A stretch of 64,000 bases of DNA from the NCBI GenBank assembly GCA_020637365.1, contig JACJWE010000001.1, forward strand, positions 1,084,001-1,148,000, written 5' to 3'. The notes under the pieces were generated by a model, which was not told the DNA's origin, made no database searches, and saw only the letters and a program-made list of their open reading frames with translations. Origin of the DNA: Acidimicrobiia bacterium. GTDB taxonomy: Bacteria > Actinomycetota > Acidimicrobiia > IMCC26256 > JAGNEX01. Shown here in pieces: positions 9,574-18,763 of this stretch. Position numbers and translations under genes: made by a program. Position 1 is the stretch's first letter, and each line of letters begins with the position of its first letter.

Positions 9574-10473
9574 CGTTGTACCTCGGCGCGATCGTCAATC
9601 TTGATGATCTCGGCTGTCTCGGTCGCGGGTGACCCGGCAGGGTCTGCCGACTGCGTTGCAACGACCGGCTTCTTCCACCCATTCGCGTCGCTCGTGTCGG
9701 TGCTGCCCGATCCGGTGCTGCCTGATTCGGTGCCCGATCCGGTGTTGTCCGATCCGGTGTTGTCCGATGTCAGGTTGGTGTCGTCGAGCTCAACGCTCGG
9801 GGTGGCTTCATCGTCGACGCTCAACTCCCCGACAGGATCTGGTGGGCCAATCTGAATAATTTGGGTGCGATTCGCCTCTTCCGCTGCAGGCGTTCCGTCA
9901 CCGGGTACGACCACAAAGCCGGTGTGGCCGTCGGTCGCTTCGAGACCGGCGTCGAGCACGCAGGGTCGACGCCTCGACACCGTCGACCTGTTCGCGTAGG
10001 TGGTCGATCTCGCCGCGGAGCCGTTCGTTTCCCGTTTCGATGTCATCGAGTTGGCGTTGTGATGCGACGAGGTGCGCTTCGAGGGCCATAGCGCCGAAGA
10101 GAAGGCCCACGACGGCGACGGCACCGATGACCATGGAGCGACGAACGAAGCGTGCGCGCTCGGTCCTCTGGGTATGTGCGACTTTGGATGTAGATCGTCC
10201 GGTCGGGTCCCCATGCTGTCCTGCCCGGGTTTCAGGCTGGCCCGCGGGCGTTCCGGTGGTCGCTCCACGCGGGCCGGAACGTGACGCCCGACCTTGTTGC
10301 GGCCGACCGTGCGCTTTGGCCGACTGTGACAGCGCCGCAGATTGAGATGCGGTCACCGACGCCAGCCGAGACGTTCGAACCTTGGCGTCGCGATGGCTTT
10401 GCCCGTTCGACACTGCCCGGGTCTGGCCGGGAATGGCGGTCGACGAGCCGCGGCTCGATGCGCCACTACTCAT
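9570..10473 (-). CDS. ftsL: FtsL-like septum protein, one TM plus coiled coil, long acidic C-terminus (one frameshift)
   Basis: It sits exactly where ftsL lies in dcw clusters, between rsmH and ftsI. About 105 polar, Ser/Gln/Arg-rich residues come first. One hydrophobic segment follows (RRSMVIGAVAVVGLLFGAM), then a short Leu/Glu coiled coil. The frame changes at about 9955-9966. Dropping one base gives 300 codons and continues into DAGLEATDGHTGFVVVPG, the FtsL/DivIC-type end. A tail of about 100 residues rich in Asp, Ser, Thr and Gly follows, including short repeats of S/T-G-S-x-x-(T/S). Its start overlaps the rsmH stop by eight bases and its stop overlaps ftsI as ATGA. The FtsL name rests on position and topology, since the family is weakly conserved. 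Confidence 0.8.
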
Positions 10474-11449
10474 TGGAGGACTCCTCGCATTGGCGCTCGA
10501 TGGCGCGTAGTCGCGCGCTACGAGACCGTGGGTTTACGGTCAGCTCGTCGGGACCTGGGGACCATGTGCCGAGCGACTTCGCCGGAGGCATCGACGTCTG
10601 ATTGGGCAACAGTCGTTCGGGGCCACGCCCCGTGCCAGCTGTTTGGGTCCACGACCGAAACGCGCGCTTGACCAGCCGATCTTCAAGGGAGTGATATGAA
10701 ATTACGGCAAAGCGTCCACCTACAGCCAGCGTTTCCCACGCTGCATCGAGCAGCGCCTCGAGCTGACCGAGTTCGTCGTTGACGGCGATCCGCAACGCTT
10801 GAAAGGTACGAGCAGCGGGATGACCTCGGCGTTTGCGGGCCGCACCCGGAACGGCGCCCTCGACGATGTCGGCGAGTTGACCGGTCGTTTGGATCGAACC
10901 CGCGTCTTTGATCGAGCGGGCAATGCGCCGGGAAAACTTCTCGTCACCAAAGCGCCACAAGATGTCGGCGAGCTCACCTGCGTCGAGTTCGTCGATGAGT
11001 TCGCGAGCTGTGCGTCCGGTACTTCCCATCCGCATATCGAGCGGCCCCGAACGTTGGTACGAGAACCCTCGTTCAGGGGTGTCGATCTGCGGGCTCGAAA
11101 CACCCAGATCGGCGAGCACACCGATGACCGGAGTCTCGGCACCGACAAATCCCGCGTCGCGCGCATCGTGTACAGCCTGAGCGATGTCGGCGAACTCGCT
11201 CAGCCTCAACATGAATCGGTCCAAGGGCAGCGACACCGTTTCGCCGGCCAGCACAGCAGACCGGTCTCGGTCCAGACCGAGCACCGAGAGGTTGGGGTTC
11301 TGTTCGAAGATGGCTTTGGAGTGGCCGCCGCCACCGAACGTTGCGTCGACGAGCAGTCCGCTCCCGGTCGAGAACAGCGACGCCACTTCTGCACATAAAA
11401 CTGGTTGGTGCTGGAACCCCTCAGGAGCTCCGAGGTGATCACGGCACAT
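10466..11449 (-). CDS. rsmH: RsmH (MraW), 16S rRNA m4C1402 methyltransferase
   Basis: SAM-dependent methyltransferase acting on C1402 of 16S rRNA. The chosen start gives 327 residues beginning MCRDHLGAPEGFQHQPVL. The family motifs HQPVL, VDATFGGGGHS, LGLDRD and ISYHSLEDR are all present. The frame is open further upstream. An ATG at 11560 forms a TGATG overlap with the mraZ stop and would add 37 residues, but the shorter start matches family length. The extra stretch coincides with an inverted repeat. The 3' end overlaps the ftsL-like gene by eight bases. Confidence 0.93.
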   Translation of the reverse strand: MCRDHLGAPEGFQHQPVLCAEVASLFSTGSGLLVDATFGGGGHSKAIFEQNPNLSVLGLDRDRSAVLAGETVSLPLDRFMLRLSEFADIAQAVHDARDAGFVGAETPVIGVLADLGVSSPQIDTPERGFSYQRSGPLDMRMGSTGRTARELIDELDAGELADILWRFGDEKFSRRIARSIKDAGSIQTTGQLADIVEGAVPGAARKRRGHPAARTFQALRIAVNDELGQLEALLDAAWETLAVGGRFAVISYHSLEDRLVKRAFRSWTQTAGTGRGPERLLPNQTSMPPAKSLGTWSPGPDELTVNPRSRSARLRAIERQCEESSNE

Positions 11450-11556
11450 ATTCAGTTCCTCGGCCAGCCGAGTGCGGCCGTCGGGGCGAACCGAGCGGCT
11501 GATGGCGGGCGAAGTAGGGACGCACCCATGCCAGCCGAGAAACTGAAAATATGTCG
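11447..11556. promoter_or_regulatory. Long inverted repeat between mraZ and rsmH
   Basis: Two arms at about 11447-11471 and 11528-11556 are imperfect reverse complements. They share ACATATT, CAGTT and CTCGGC, with two unpaired bases and a few mismatches, and are separated by roughly 55 bases. In the mraZ-rsmH transcript they could fold into a stem of more than 20 pairs that ends right at the rsmH start codon. This could attenuate transcription or mask the rsmH start; neither role is shown. Confidence 0.5.
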
Positions 11557-11559
11557 TCA

Positions 11560-12006
11560 TCACGCTTCGTTGTTGAGCTCGGCCTTCTCGCTGTTGACGC
11601 CTGTCGGCGCTCCGAGCACTCGTTGATAGGCCTCGGGGTCCCAGAGTTCGACGTGAGTGATGCCACCGAGGATCTGCACCTGGTCGGTAATTCCCGCCAG
11701 TTTCTGTAGCTCCCCGGGTAGGGCGATGCGCCCTGCCTTGTCCAAACGCACATCCTCGAGGTGCATGAGCACCCTGCGGACCTCGTCTCGTTCTGCCATG
11801 TCCCCCGTCCTCAGACGGTTCAGCAGTTCCTCCCGGCGATACGCCCACTCTTCGGCCGAATAGAGCATCAGTGCTCCGTGGTCGCCGAGTGAAAGAACCG
11901 CTTCGCTCATGAACGGCTCCCGAAACTTGCGCGGCAGTACCACTCGACCCTTGTCGTCGACTGAGTGGCTGTAGGTGCCAAGCAGGTTGCAGGTGGTTTG
12001 GTTCAT
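11560..12006 (-). CDS. mraZ: MraZ, dcw operon transcriptional regulator
   Basis: DNA-binding protein of the AbrB/SpoVT fold that represses its own operon in studied bacteria. It has 148 residues with two swapped-hairpin half-domains, marked by DDKGRVVLPRKFRE near the N-terminus and LDKAGRIALPGEL in the middle. It is the first gene of the division cluster. A set of GTGGG boxes with 10-base spacing lies 70-130 bases upstream, fitting the known MraZ recognition pattern, so autoregulation is likely. Confidence 0.95.
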   Translation of the reverse strand: MNQTTCNLLGTYSHSVDDKGRVVLPRKFREPFMSEAVLSLGDHGALMLYSAEEWAYRREELLNRLRTGDMAERDEVRRVLMHLEDVRLDKAGRIALPGELQKLAGITDQVQILGGITHVELWDPEAYQRVLGAPTGVNSEKAELNNEA

Positions 12007-12077
12007 GTCTCGCCGGGTGTCCAGTCATCGCCTGGCCGTCGCCTCGTTCGCCTCCGTCCCATCGCCGCTCAACTTAA

Positions 12078-12133
12078 CCCACCGCGCCCCACTTAGGTGC
12101 ACATTTGCCACATTTTTTCCCACTTAGCCCCAC
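12078..12133 (-). promoter_or_regulatory. Predicted MraZ operator (phased GTGGG boxes)
   Basis: On the minus strand the pentamer GTGGG occurs at 12133-12129, 12123-12119, 12092-12088 and 12082-12078. This makes two pairs, each with exactly ten bases between box starts. Degenerate copies (GTGGC at 12111-12107 and GTGCA near 12102) fall between them close to the same phase. Known MraZ boxes are TGGG repeats separated by about five to six bases upstream of mraZ, so this is most likely the autoregulatory site. No -10/-35 pair was assigned with confidence. Confidence 0.75.
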
Positions 12134-12259
12134 TTCGGCCTCATTTGGGCAGCACGGACGGCATTTTTCGACTCGATTGATGACGCCGATAGGACTCAAA
12201 GCGGGCGCGAGCGGGCCCATCCCTTGAAGAGCAGGCGATCGCTGAGATGCGGCGCGGCG

Positions 12260-12646
12260 CTACAACCCGAATGAGCGGGCAGCATGCAATAGAGCGTTCC
12301 GCCGAAAGGTCACCGTCAGCGGAACCTTCGAAGATCTAGAAATCCAGAACGGTTTCAGGTGGGTGTAGTAAGACCAGCCAGCGGCTCGGCACCAGACTCG
12401 CACACTCACCCAGCGGTCCATTTGCTTGACCCACGCCAGGTAGCGCACGAAGTCGTCGGTCCCCTCGGGAGCACCGTCGTTGCCGTAAGCGGTGAGTTCG
12501 CGAAATCTCAAATACTCAGCGTCTGGGCGTGGAAGTCCCCGCCGCCACCAGCGTGTGGGTAGAGTCCGCACGGCCAACACGAGGGCAGTGGTCCACAGCC
12601 ACGGGCGGATGAGAACCGCCAAGAACGTTTGGCGGTCGATCCCCAT
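12260..12646 (-). CDS. Hypothetical protein, 128 residues, one hydrophobic segment
   Basis: I do not recognise a family. The N-terminal third has a hydrophobic stretch (LIRPWLWTTALVLAVRTLP) and is followed by an Arg/Trp-rich soluble part including RYLAWVKQMDRW. It probably associates with the membrane. It is transcribed toward mraZ, but about 250 bases including the MraZ boxes separate the two, so it is probably a separate unit. The moxR operon starts divergently 140 bases away. Confidence 0.7.
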   Translation of the reverse strand: MGIDRQTFLAVLIRPWLWTTALVLAVRTLPTRWWRRGLPRPDAEYLRFRELTAYGNDGAPEGTDDFVRYLAWVKQMDRWVSVRVWCRAAGWSYYTHLKPFWISRSSKVPLTVTFRRNALLHAARSFGL

Positions 12647-12787
12647 GGCGGGTCACTGCCTTTCAAAACCTGGACCAAATGCAAATGTCGCACACAAAGT
12701 AGACGACAAGGCCTCCTAGACTGGTACCCCCATCTCTGTGACCCTTCCCCTGAAGGTCATTCCCATCCGCAACAACGAGAGACCGGT

Positions 12788-13735
12788 ATGTCCGCTTCGT
12801 GGTTTTCCGAACGCTTTTCCGACCTTGCAGGCAACATCGCGACCGTCATTCGAGGCAAAGACGATGTCATCCGCCAGGCGCTGATCTGCCTGTTTGCCGA
12901 GGGTCATATCCTCATCGAGGACGTTCCTGGCACCGGTAAGACCACGTTGGCTCGTGCCCTAGCACAATCGATTGAGGGTTCGTGGCGCCGCATCCAGTTC
13001 ACACCCGACCTCTTGCCTTCAGACATTACGGGCACAACCGTTTGGCGCCGTTCTACCGACGACTTTGAATTTCGTCCCGGACCTGTATTTGCCAACATCG
13101 TGCTCGCTGACGAGATCAACCGCGCTTCACCAAAGACCCAGGCGGCCCTGCTCGAGGTCATGGAGGAGCACCAAGTGACCGTCGACAAGCGTTCCTACAA
13201 GGTCCGTCCCCCGTTCGTGGTGGTCGCGACGCAGAACCCCATTGAACACGACGGCACCTATCCCTGCCTGAGGCTCAGCTCGACCGCTTCATGATGCGAA
13301 TCCACATGGGATATCCCGACCGGACGGCTGAACTCTCCGTCCTGGAGTCCCACGGTGGCGATGTCGAACCCCCGACGATCACCCCGGTGGTGTCACTTGA
13401 GGAGGTCCGCAAACTGGCCTCGACCTCACACCAGACCTACGTCGCACCGCCGGTCCGCAACTATCTGCTCGACATCGTGCTGGCGACGCGCAATAACGAT
13501 TCACTGCGTCTCGGTGCGAGTACCCGTGGGGCGGTGGCACTGCAGCGCGCCGCGATCGTCTCCGCCGCGGCCGCTGGACGTGACTACGTCGTCCCCGATG
13601 ACGTCAAGCTCCTGGCCGTACCCGTTCTGGCACATCGTTTGGTCCTCTCTGGGTGAAGCGACGTTCCGAGGGATGCATACGACCACCGTCGTCGAGGAGA
13701 TCACCAACGCTGTGCCGGTTCCGAAAGGTCGATGA
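12788..13735 (+). CDS. MoxR-family AAA+ ATPase (two compensating frameshifts)
   Basis: MoxR ATPases act as chaperone-like partners of DUF58/von Willebrand proteins and are often coupled to transglutaminases. Walker A GTGKT is at residues 48-52 and Walker B is in VLADEINRASPKTQ. The frame breaks at the C run 13262-13264 (one base short, since PLPEAQLDRFMMRI is expected) and again at the G run 13651-13653 (one base extra). Correction gives 315 residues ending VPVPKGR, with the stop overlapping the next ATG as ATGA. The start at 12788 begins MSASWFSERF. It is the first gene of a MoxR-DUF58-TgpA operon. Confidence 0.9.
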
Positions 13736-14945
13736 TGCGCATCACGGCGCGGGGACTCGCGCTGGCCTTTGTCGCTGCGGGCTGTTACGCGCTGGGTCGC
13801 GCCATCGGCGTTACCGAACTCCTGATGATGGCTACCGCATGCGCTGTGGTGTTTTTGATCGCTCTCTTGGCCATGGTCATTCAGCGCGGCAACGTCAGGG
13901 TGGTTCGCAGCATTGAGCCGAGCTTCGTGTCGGTGGGCGAAGAAGCGATCGTCACCCTTTCCGCGGTGAACCTCAGCAATAGGAGCTCGGGCGACCTCAT
14001 CCTCGTGGAACAGGCCGGGGATGTTTCCCGCTCCCTGCCGCTCGAGTCGATCCCGGGCGGGGTTGCTGCCGAAACCCGTTACCGCTGCCATCCACAACGC
14101 CGAGGGCGCATGAGGATCGGCCCGGCGCTCATCCGCCGGAGCGACATCTTCGGGCTGATGCGCCGCGATCGACAAGACCCGCGCATCGACGAACTCCTCG
14201 TGCTGCCGCAGGTACATCGGATCGCCCCGCCTTACCGGGTCGCATCCCGAGCGAGTTCACAAGATCGTTCCGCTCGCGTATCGAGCAGCGGGGACGCCGA
14301 GTTCCACGCTCTGCGAGACTATGTCGAAGGCGATGATCTCCGACATGTCCACTGGGCCTCCTCGGCACGTTTTGGCACCCTCGTCGTTCGCCAACACGAG
14401 TATTTCGAACCGACGGCGGTCACCCTGCTCCTCGACCAACGTCCGACATCAGACGACGACGACGCCGAGTTCGGCGTCGAAACCTGTGCGTCGATAGCGA
14501 GTGCCGCGCTCGACGATTCGCAACGGTTGATCATCATCGGCACAGCGACGCCAGCACGCCGGTTCACCGGTGACGAACGCCTGCCGATGCTCTCACACCT
14601 CGCAGATGTGCCGGTACAAGTTCAAGGTTCTCTCAGGCGCGCCCTCCGTGAATGCCGCGCGTCGGCCGGTGGGGGCATCCTTGTGATCGTGACTCCAAAC
14701 GTCTCAGAAGAAACCCTGGTCGACATCGCTGAGCTCAGCGTCGGCTTTCCCCGCGTCCACGTCGTGGCCATCGGCGGCCAAGATGCTCGTGACGTCGTAC
14801 GCAACACACCAGTAGTCGGCGCGGCGGCGAGTCGTCGATGTCGGTCGTTGTCGCGAATTCTGCCGATTCTCTCTCTGTGAGCTGGAACGCGCTCGCTACC
14901 CTCGGCGACCTGTCCGCCGACGCTATGGCAAAGGCATCGATATGA
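13732..14945 (+). CDS. DUF58 domain protein (one frameshift near the 3' end)
   Basis: Membrane-anchored protein with two hydrophobic segments in the first 50 residues and a cytoplasmic DUF58 domain. The domain signature YVEGDDLRHVHWASSARFG lies near residue 205. Read as given it stops at 14880. Restoring one base in the GC run at about 14820-14832 extends it to 404 residues, ending at 14945 in an ATGA overlap with the transglutaminase gene. That neighbour overlap supports the correction. DUF58 proteins are usually encoded between MoxR and TgpA-like genes, as here. The molecular function is unknown. Confidence 0.87.
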
Positions 14946-17294
14946 ACCCCAGGAGGCTCGGTGCCCAGCTCGCGCTGGCTATGGCATGTGTTTTGCTGCG
15001 CTCAGCTGGGGGCGCGTGTTCGCTGATTGGAGTTTCGCGGGCCCGGCTGTTGCGGGCCTCGCAGGGCCGGTGTTGATCGGCACCTTGTGCAGCGCAGCAG
15101 GTTGGCGTGTGTGGGTTCGCGTGCCGCTACAGATCGGCCTGTTTTTGTGTTGATGGCGGCCGCTGCCGGCGCTGGCAACAGCATCGGTGGGATCCTGCCC
15201 AACGGCACCACGTTCGACATCATTCGCACCGCCCTGAACGAAACGGGCACCATCGTCCGAGAATCTGTTCCCCCGGTCGAAGTCACGCCGACAATTTCGA
15301 TCTTGGTGACGATGTTCATGTGGCTCGGCGGCATGGCGACCGACGCGATTGCGACGCGGCCACATCAGCTGCTCGCCGCGTTGATCCCGGACGCGGCAAT
15401 CGTGTGTATCGCAACGCTGTTCGCTCCCGAGAATCACGCGTTCCGCACGGTAATCGCATCGGGTTTCTTGTTCTTCGCCATCTTGCATTCGCTGCTCTTG
15501 TTGCTCGACATGCGCTCTCGGCAGCGTTCCCGCAACGCCGACGGCGTCAAGTGGCGCCGCGCGAGTGACGTCGCCCAGGCCTCGACGGTTGCGGCGAGTC
15601 CTCCACCTTCGAGAGATTCCCTGCAGCGAACGCTCTTGCGGGGTCTTCCGATCGTTGCGCTCGCTGCCGTCCTGGCCCCAATCGTCGGTGCGCACCTTCC
15701 CGGCGCCGAATCGCCCGCATTGCTCCCGGTGGTTGGCACCACCGAAGAATCGGCTCCGCGGACCGTGCCGTCTCCACTCATCGATATGAAGCCACAGCTC
15801 CAGGTCGATCCGCCCGTGCAGGTCTTTACGGTCAAGGCACAGGGTGGCACCGGCGCATATTGGCGTCTCACCAGCTTGGAAAGCTTCGACGGACGCCAAT
15901 GGTCCCACAACGCGAGTTATGAGTCGGTCGACGGCGATCTGAACTTCGGGGTTGGCGCGGGCGTTCCGACCGCTGGACTCGATCAGACATACAACATCAC
16001 CAACCTCGATCGTTTCTGGGCTGATTCCGATACGCAGCGTTTTTGGCTCCCTGCCGCGTATGCACCGGTCGAGTTCGACGTAGGCGATATCCGGGCCGAT
16101 TCGGCGTCGGGCAGCGTTATCACCAAGGAAGAATCCGCTACGGGACTCAGCTACTCGGTCCATAGTGAACGTCCCCAGCCCACCGACGCGCAGCTACAGG
16201 CTGCCACCGCCGCGCCACCCGAATCCGTCAACGCCTATCTGGCCCTTCCCGAGCTCCCAGAACGTATCGTGACGCTCGCCAACGACATCACCACTGGCGC
16301 GGTGACCCCGTACGACAAAGCAAAGGCGATCGAGTCGTATCTCTTGACCTTCACCTACAACGAAGATGTCCAGATGAACCACTCGACCAACTATCTCGAA
16401 CAGTTCCTCTTCGACGTTCAAGAGGGCTACTGCGAACAGTTCGCGGCCGCCTACGCGGTTTTGGGGCGTGTTGTGGGCCTTCCTACGCGTGTGGCAGTCG
16501 GGTTCACGCCCGGCGAGTACGACGATGCCACCCAGACCTACACGGTCACGACCGACAATGCTCACGCATGGCCTGAGGTCTATTTCGATGGCATTGGTTG
16601 GATCGCGTTTGAACCAACCCCGCGGACCGACGAAGGCGGACCGGACGGCGGTATTACGCCTCCTCCACCCGAAGATGAAACCGCGGCCCCGACGACGACG
16701 ACAACGGTGCCGCCCGCAGAGGGCGAGACACCGCCTCCGCCACCTCCGCCGCCGGACAACGCGCCGAGCACGACGACAACCACGAGTGCAGAACAACAGA
16801 CCCCGCCGCCACCAGACCAAGATGACGTCCCTCCAACGTCCTCAGGTCGCAACTGGACACCGTTTCTCGTCCTCCTGGCGACCGCTGGCATCTTCGCCGC
16901 CTACATCTTTGGTGTTCCAGCGCTCAAGAAGCGTCGACGTGCACAGCGTCTGAACGCACCTGACATGCGCGACCGGGTCTCTGGAGCTTGGGACGAGGTG
17001 AGTGATCGGCTGCTCGAACGCAACATCACCCGGCCGAAGACCCTGACCAACACCGAGTTTGCGGGCGCGCTAGAAGGCCAGTACGGCCCGGCGTTTGCCG
17101 ATGATCTCAGCGCACTGGGCCTTCAGCAGTCGGCCGCATCATTTGCTCCCAGCGACCCGAGTTCGGAACAGGCCGATTTGGCGTGGGGAGCTGCCGATCG
17201 CATCTCGACCGAACTTGAAACCGACACCACGCCCGTCAGGCGATGGCTGTACCGTCTCGACCCGCGGCCTTTGCTCGCCAGGGGCAGCCAGTAG
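14942..17294 (+). CDS. TgpA-like membrane transglutaminase (two frameshifts)
   Basis: Large membrane protein: an N-terminal block of about six to seven hydrophobic segments, an extracytoplasmic transglutaminase core, a Pro/Thr linker, one more TM (FLVLLATAGIFAAYIFG) and a C-terminal helical domain of DUF4129 type. Catalytic Cys is in EGYCEQFAAAYA and His in NAHAWPEVYF. Two T runs, 14991-14994 and 15142-15146, each lack one base. Correction gives 784 residues, starting at the ATG that overlaps the DUF58 stop. The residues between the breaks then read as a normal TM region. The family is proposed to act on cell-envelope proteins; the substrate is unknown. Confidence 0.88.
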
Positions 17295-17690
17295 GGCGGC
17301 GCATCCCTCGGCCTCGATAGCAGAACCCAACGCACACGTCGTGCCCTGTCGACGACGCAGCTCACTGGGTTGGACGCGGCCGTCACCCCTGACACAGAGG
17401 AAGCTGGTGCCCGCTCGTGAAGCAATGGCCGCGTTGCTGGCGCATCCGTCGTCTCAGGGCCGCATCTTCAGCGCCCGATCGTGAGGGCCGGATCTTCACC
17501 GCGGGGTTATCCAGCGCCCCCATGAGGTGTCTGGTGTTAAACGTCGGTGTGCGATCGGCGGTCCGGCGCGCCGGTCTCGCAAGGACGAGATTTCGCCACT
17601 GCTCGGACCGGTTTGGCGACGCCCGAGTACAACAGCGAGTGGTGATGCCGCGACGTCGAGACGTGCGCCATGCCTTTTGATACCAGCTAT
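17295..17690. other. Gene-free stretch between tgpA and the DUF3040 gene
   Basis: About 400 bases with only short, mutually inconsistent open frames, all rich in Arg and without family similarity. I see no tRNA, no strong hairpin and no repeat. It separates two convergent units and may hold their transcription ends or a decayed gene. Confidence 0.4.
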
Positions 17691-18110
17691 CTAGGAGTCT
17701 TTGGGCCCGCCGGGTCGGCGACGCGGACCCGTTCCTCCAGGTCCGCTCCCGCCAGGAAACTGACGCGGATCATGGGTCCGTTGGCGCCAGTACTCGCGCA
17801 TGTTCTGCAGTGGAACGACCTCGTTGATCGAGTTCAGGCCAGCCTTGGACAGGCTCCGTGCGTAGAACTCGATACGAAACGCCGCGCCCAACATCACGAG
17901 GAATCCAAGGAACCCGAGCCAGATACTGGTCGTGAACGTGAACAACAAGAACAGGAATCCGAGCACAAAGACCAGTGCGGAGCGGCGAATGTTGCGAGCC
18001 GCATCGCGATAGATCGACTCTTCTGCCTTTTCGGCGAGGGAGGGATCCGTCGTCGTCAGCTGCTCCTCGATCGCAGCGAGGATGCGTTGTTCATCTTCAG
18101 AGAGTGGCAT
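17691..18110 (-). CDS. DUF3040 family membrane protein
   Basis: It has 139 residues and begins MPLSEDEQRILAAIEEQL, the hallmark start of the actinobacterial DUF3040 family. Two closely spaced hydrophobic segments follow (SALVFVLGFLFLLFTF and WLGFLGFLVMLGAAF), then an Arg/Gly/Pro-rich tail. The frame is open upstream of 18110, but the chosen Met matches the family. In many actinobacteria DUF3040 genes lie near the dcw cluster. No biochemical role is established. Confidence 0.88.
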   Translation of the reverse strand: MPLSEDEQRILAAIEEQLTTTDPSLAEKAEESIYRDAARNIRRSALVFVLGFLFLLFTFTTSIWLGFLGFLVMLGAAFRIEFYARSLSKAGLNSINEVVPLQNMREYWRQRTHDPRQFPGGSGPGGTGPRRRPGGPKDS

Positions 18111-18250
18111 GGTTGTCCCTGCGTGCGAGCGAAAAATTCGCACAATCGACTGCGATCCGGCAACGTTGCTGCGAGACGAGGCACCAGCTTGGCTGCATCC
18201 GACCATTCTCTCACCGACGGGGGTGGCCGAACAACGCAACCACGAACAAA

Positions 18251-18763
18251 TCATTCGTCGGGGTGCACTCGCTGAATACTGTGAGGTCCGGGACGCCGCC
18301 CTGAAAGTCGGTACTGGTGATGTTGCAGCTCGGAATGACGAGTCTCAGTCCAGGTACTGAGGGGTCCTCGCACCCACGGTGGCGCCGAACGAATGAACTG
18401 AGGAATCTCATCGAGCGGCACCCAACGTGCCTCGACGACGATGCCGTCGGGGTCGTCGATGCTGATCTCCCCCGAAAAGCCGCGACCGACATAGACGTTG
18501 CAGCGCATTTCCCAACCCATTTCTAAGGCGCTGACATCGACCGTGTAAATCGGGCCGGTCCACGAACTGACCGCCAGACCGGTCTCTTCGAAGACCTCAC
18601 GCGTGAGACCGGTTTCGGTCGTCGGATCGGAGTCATCGATGACCCCGCCTGGCGGCGTCCAGTCGATACGGCCGTCTTTGCGGACGTTCTTGACGAGCAA
18701 CAGCTTGTCGTCGTGTTCGATCAGTCCGCCGGCGACCGACCACCGTCGTAGCTCCCTAGACAT
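18251..18763 (-). CDS. Nudix hydrolase with slightly irregular Nudix box
   Basis: Predicted to hydrolyse a nucleoside diphosphate linked to another group; the substrate is unknown. It has 170 residues. The Nudix helix is recognisable as GGVIDDSDPTTETGL followed by TREVFEETGL. The first acidic position is Asp rather than Glu, and the spacer to the REVFEE part appears one residue longer than canonical. The remainder has the usual beta-strand pattern with ARWVPLDEIP. Its start overlaps the mannosyltransferase stop by eight bases, so the two genes are probably co-transcribed. Confidence 0.85.
   Translation of the reverse strand: MSRELRRWSVAGGLIEHDDKLLLVKNVRKDGRIDWTPPGGVIDDSDPTTETGLTREVFEETGLAVSSWTGPIYTVDVSALEMGWEMRCNVYVGRGFSGEISIDDPDGIVVEARWVPLDEIPQFIRSAPPWVRGPLSTWTETRHSELQHHQYRLSGRRPGPHSIQRVHPDE

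Noticed and set aside
11450..11560. 37-residue N-terminal extension of RsmH from the TGATG overlap
   Set aside because: Possible by coupling with mraZ, but the segment matches no family sequence and coincides with the inverted repeat; the shorter start is preferred.
14979..16163. 394-codon open frame on the minus strand
   Set aside because: Antisense to the transglutaminase gene, with low-complexity Arg/His/Gln composition and no family similarity.
17417..17680. 87-codon open frame after tgpA
   Set aside because: Arg-rich composition, no ribosome site, no similarity; other frames in the stretch are equally open.
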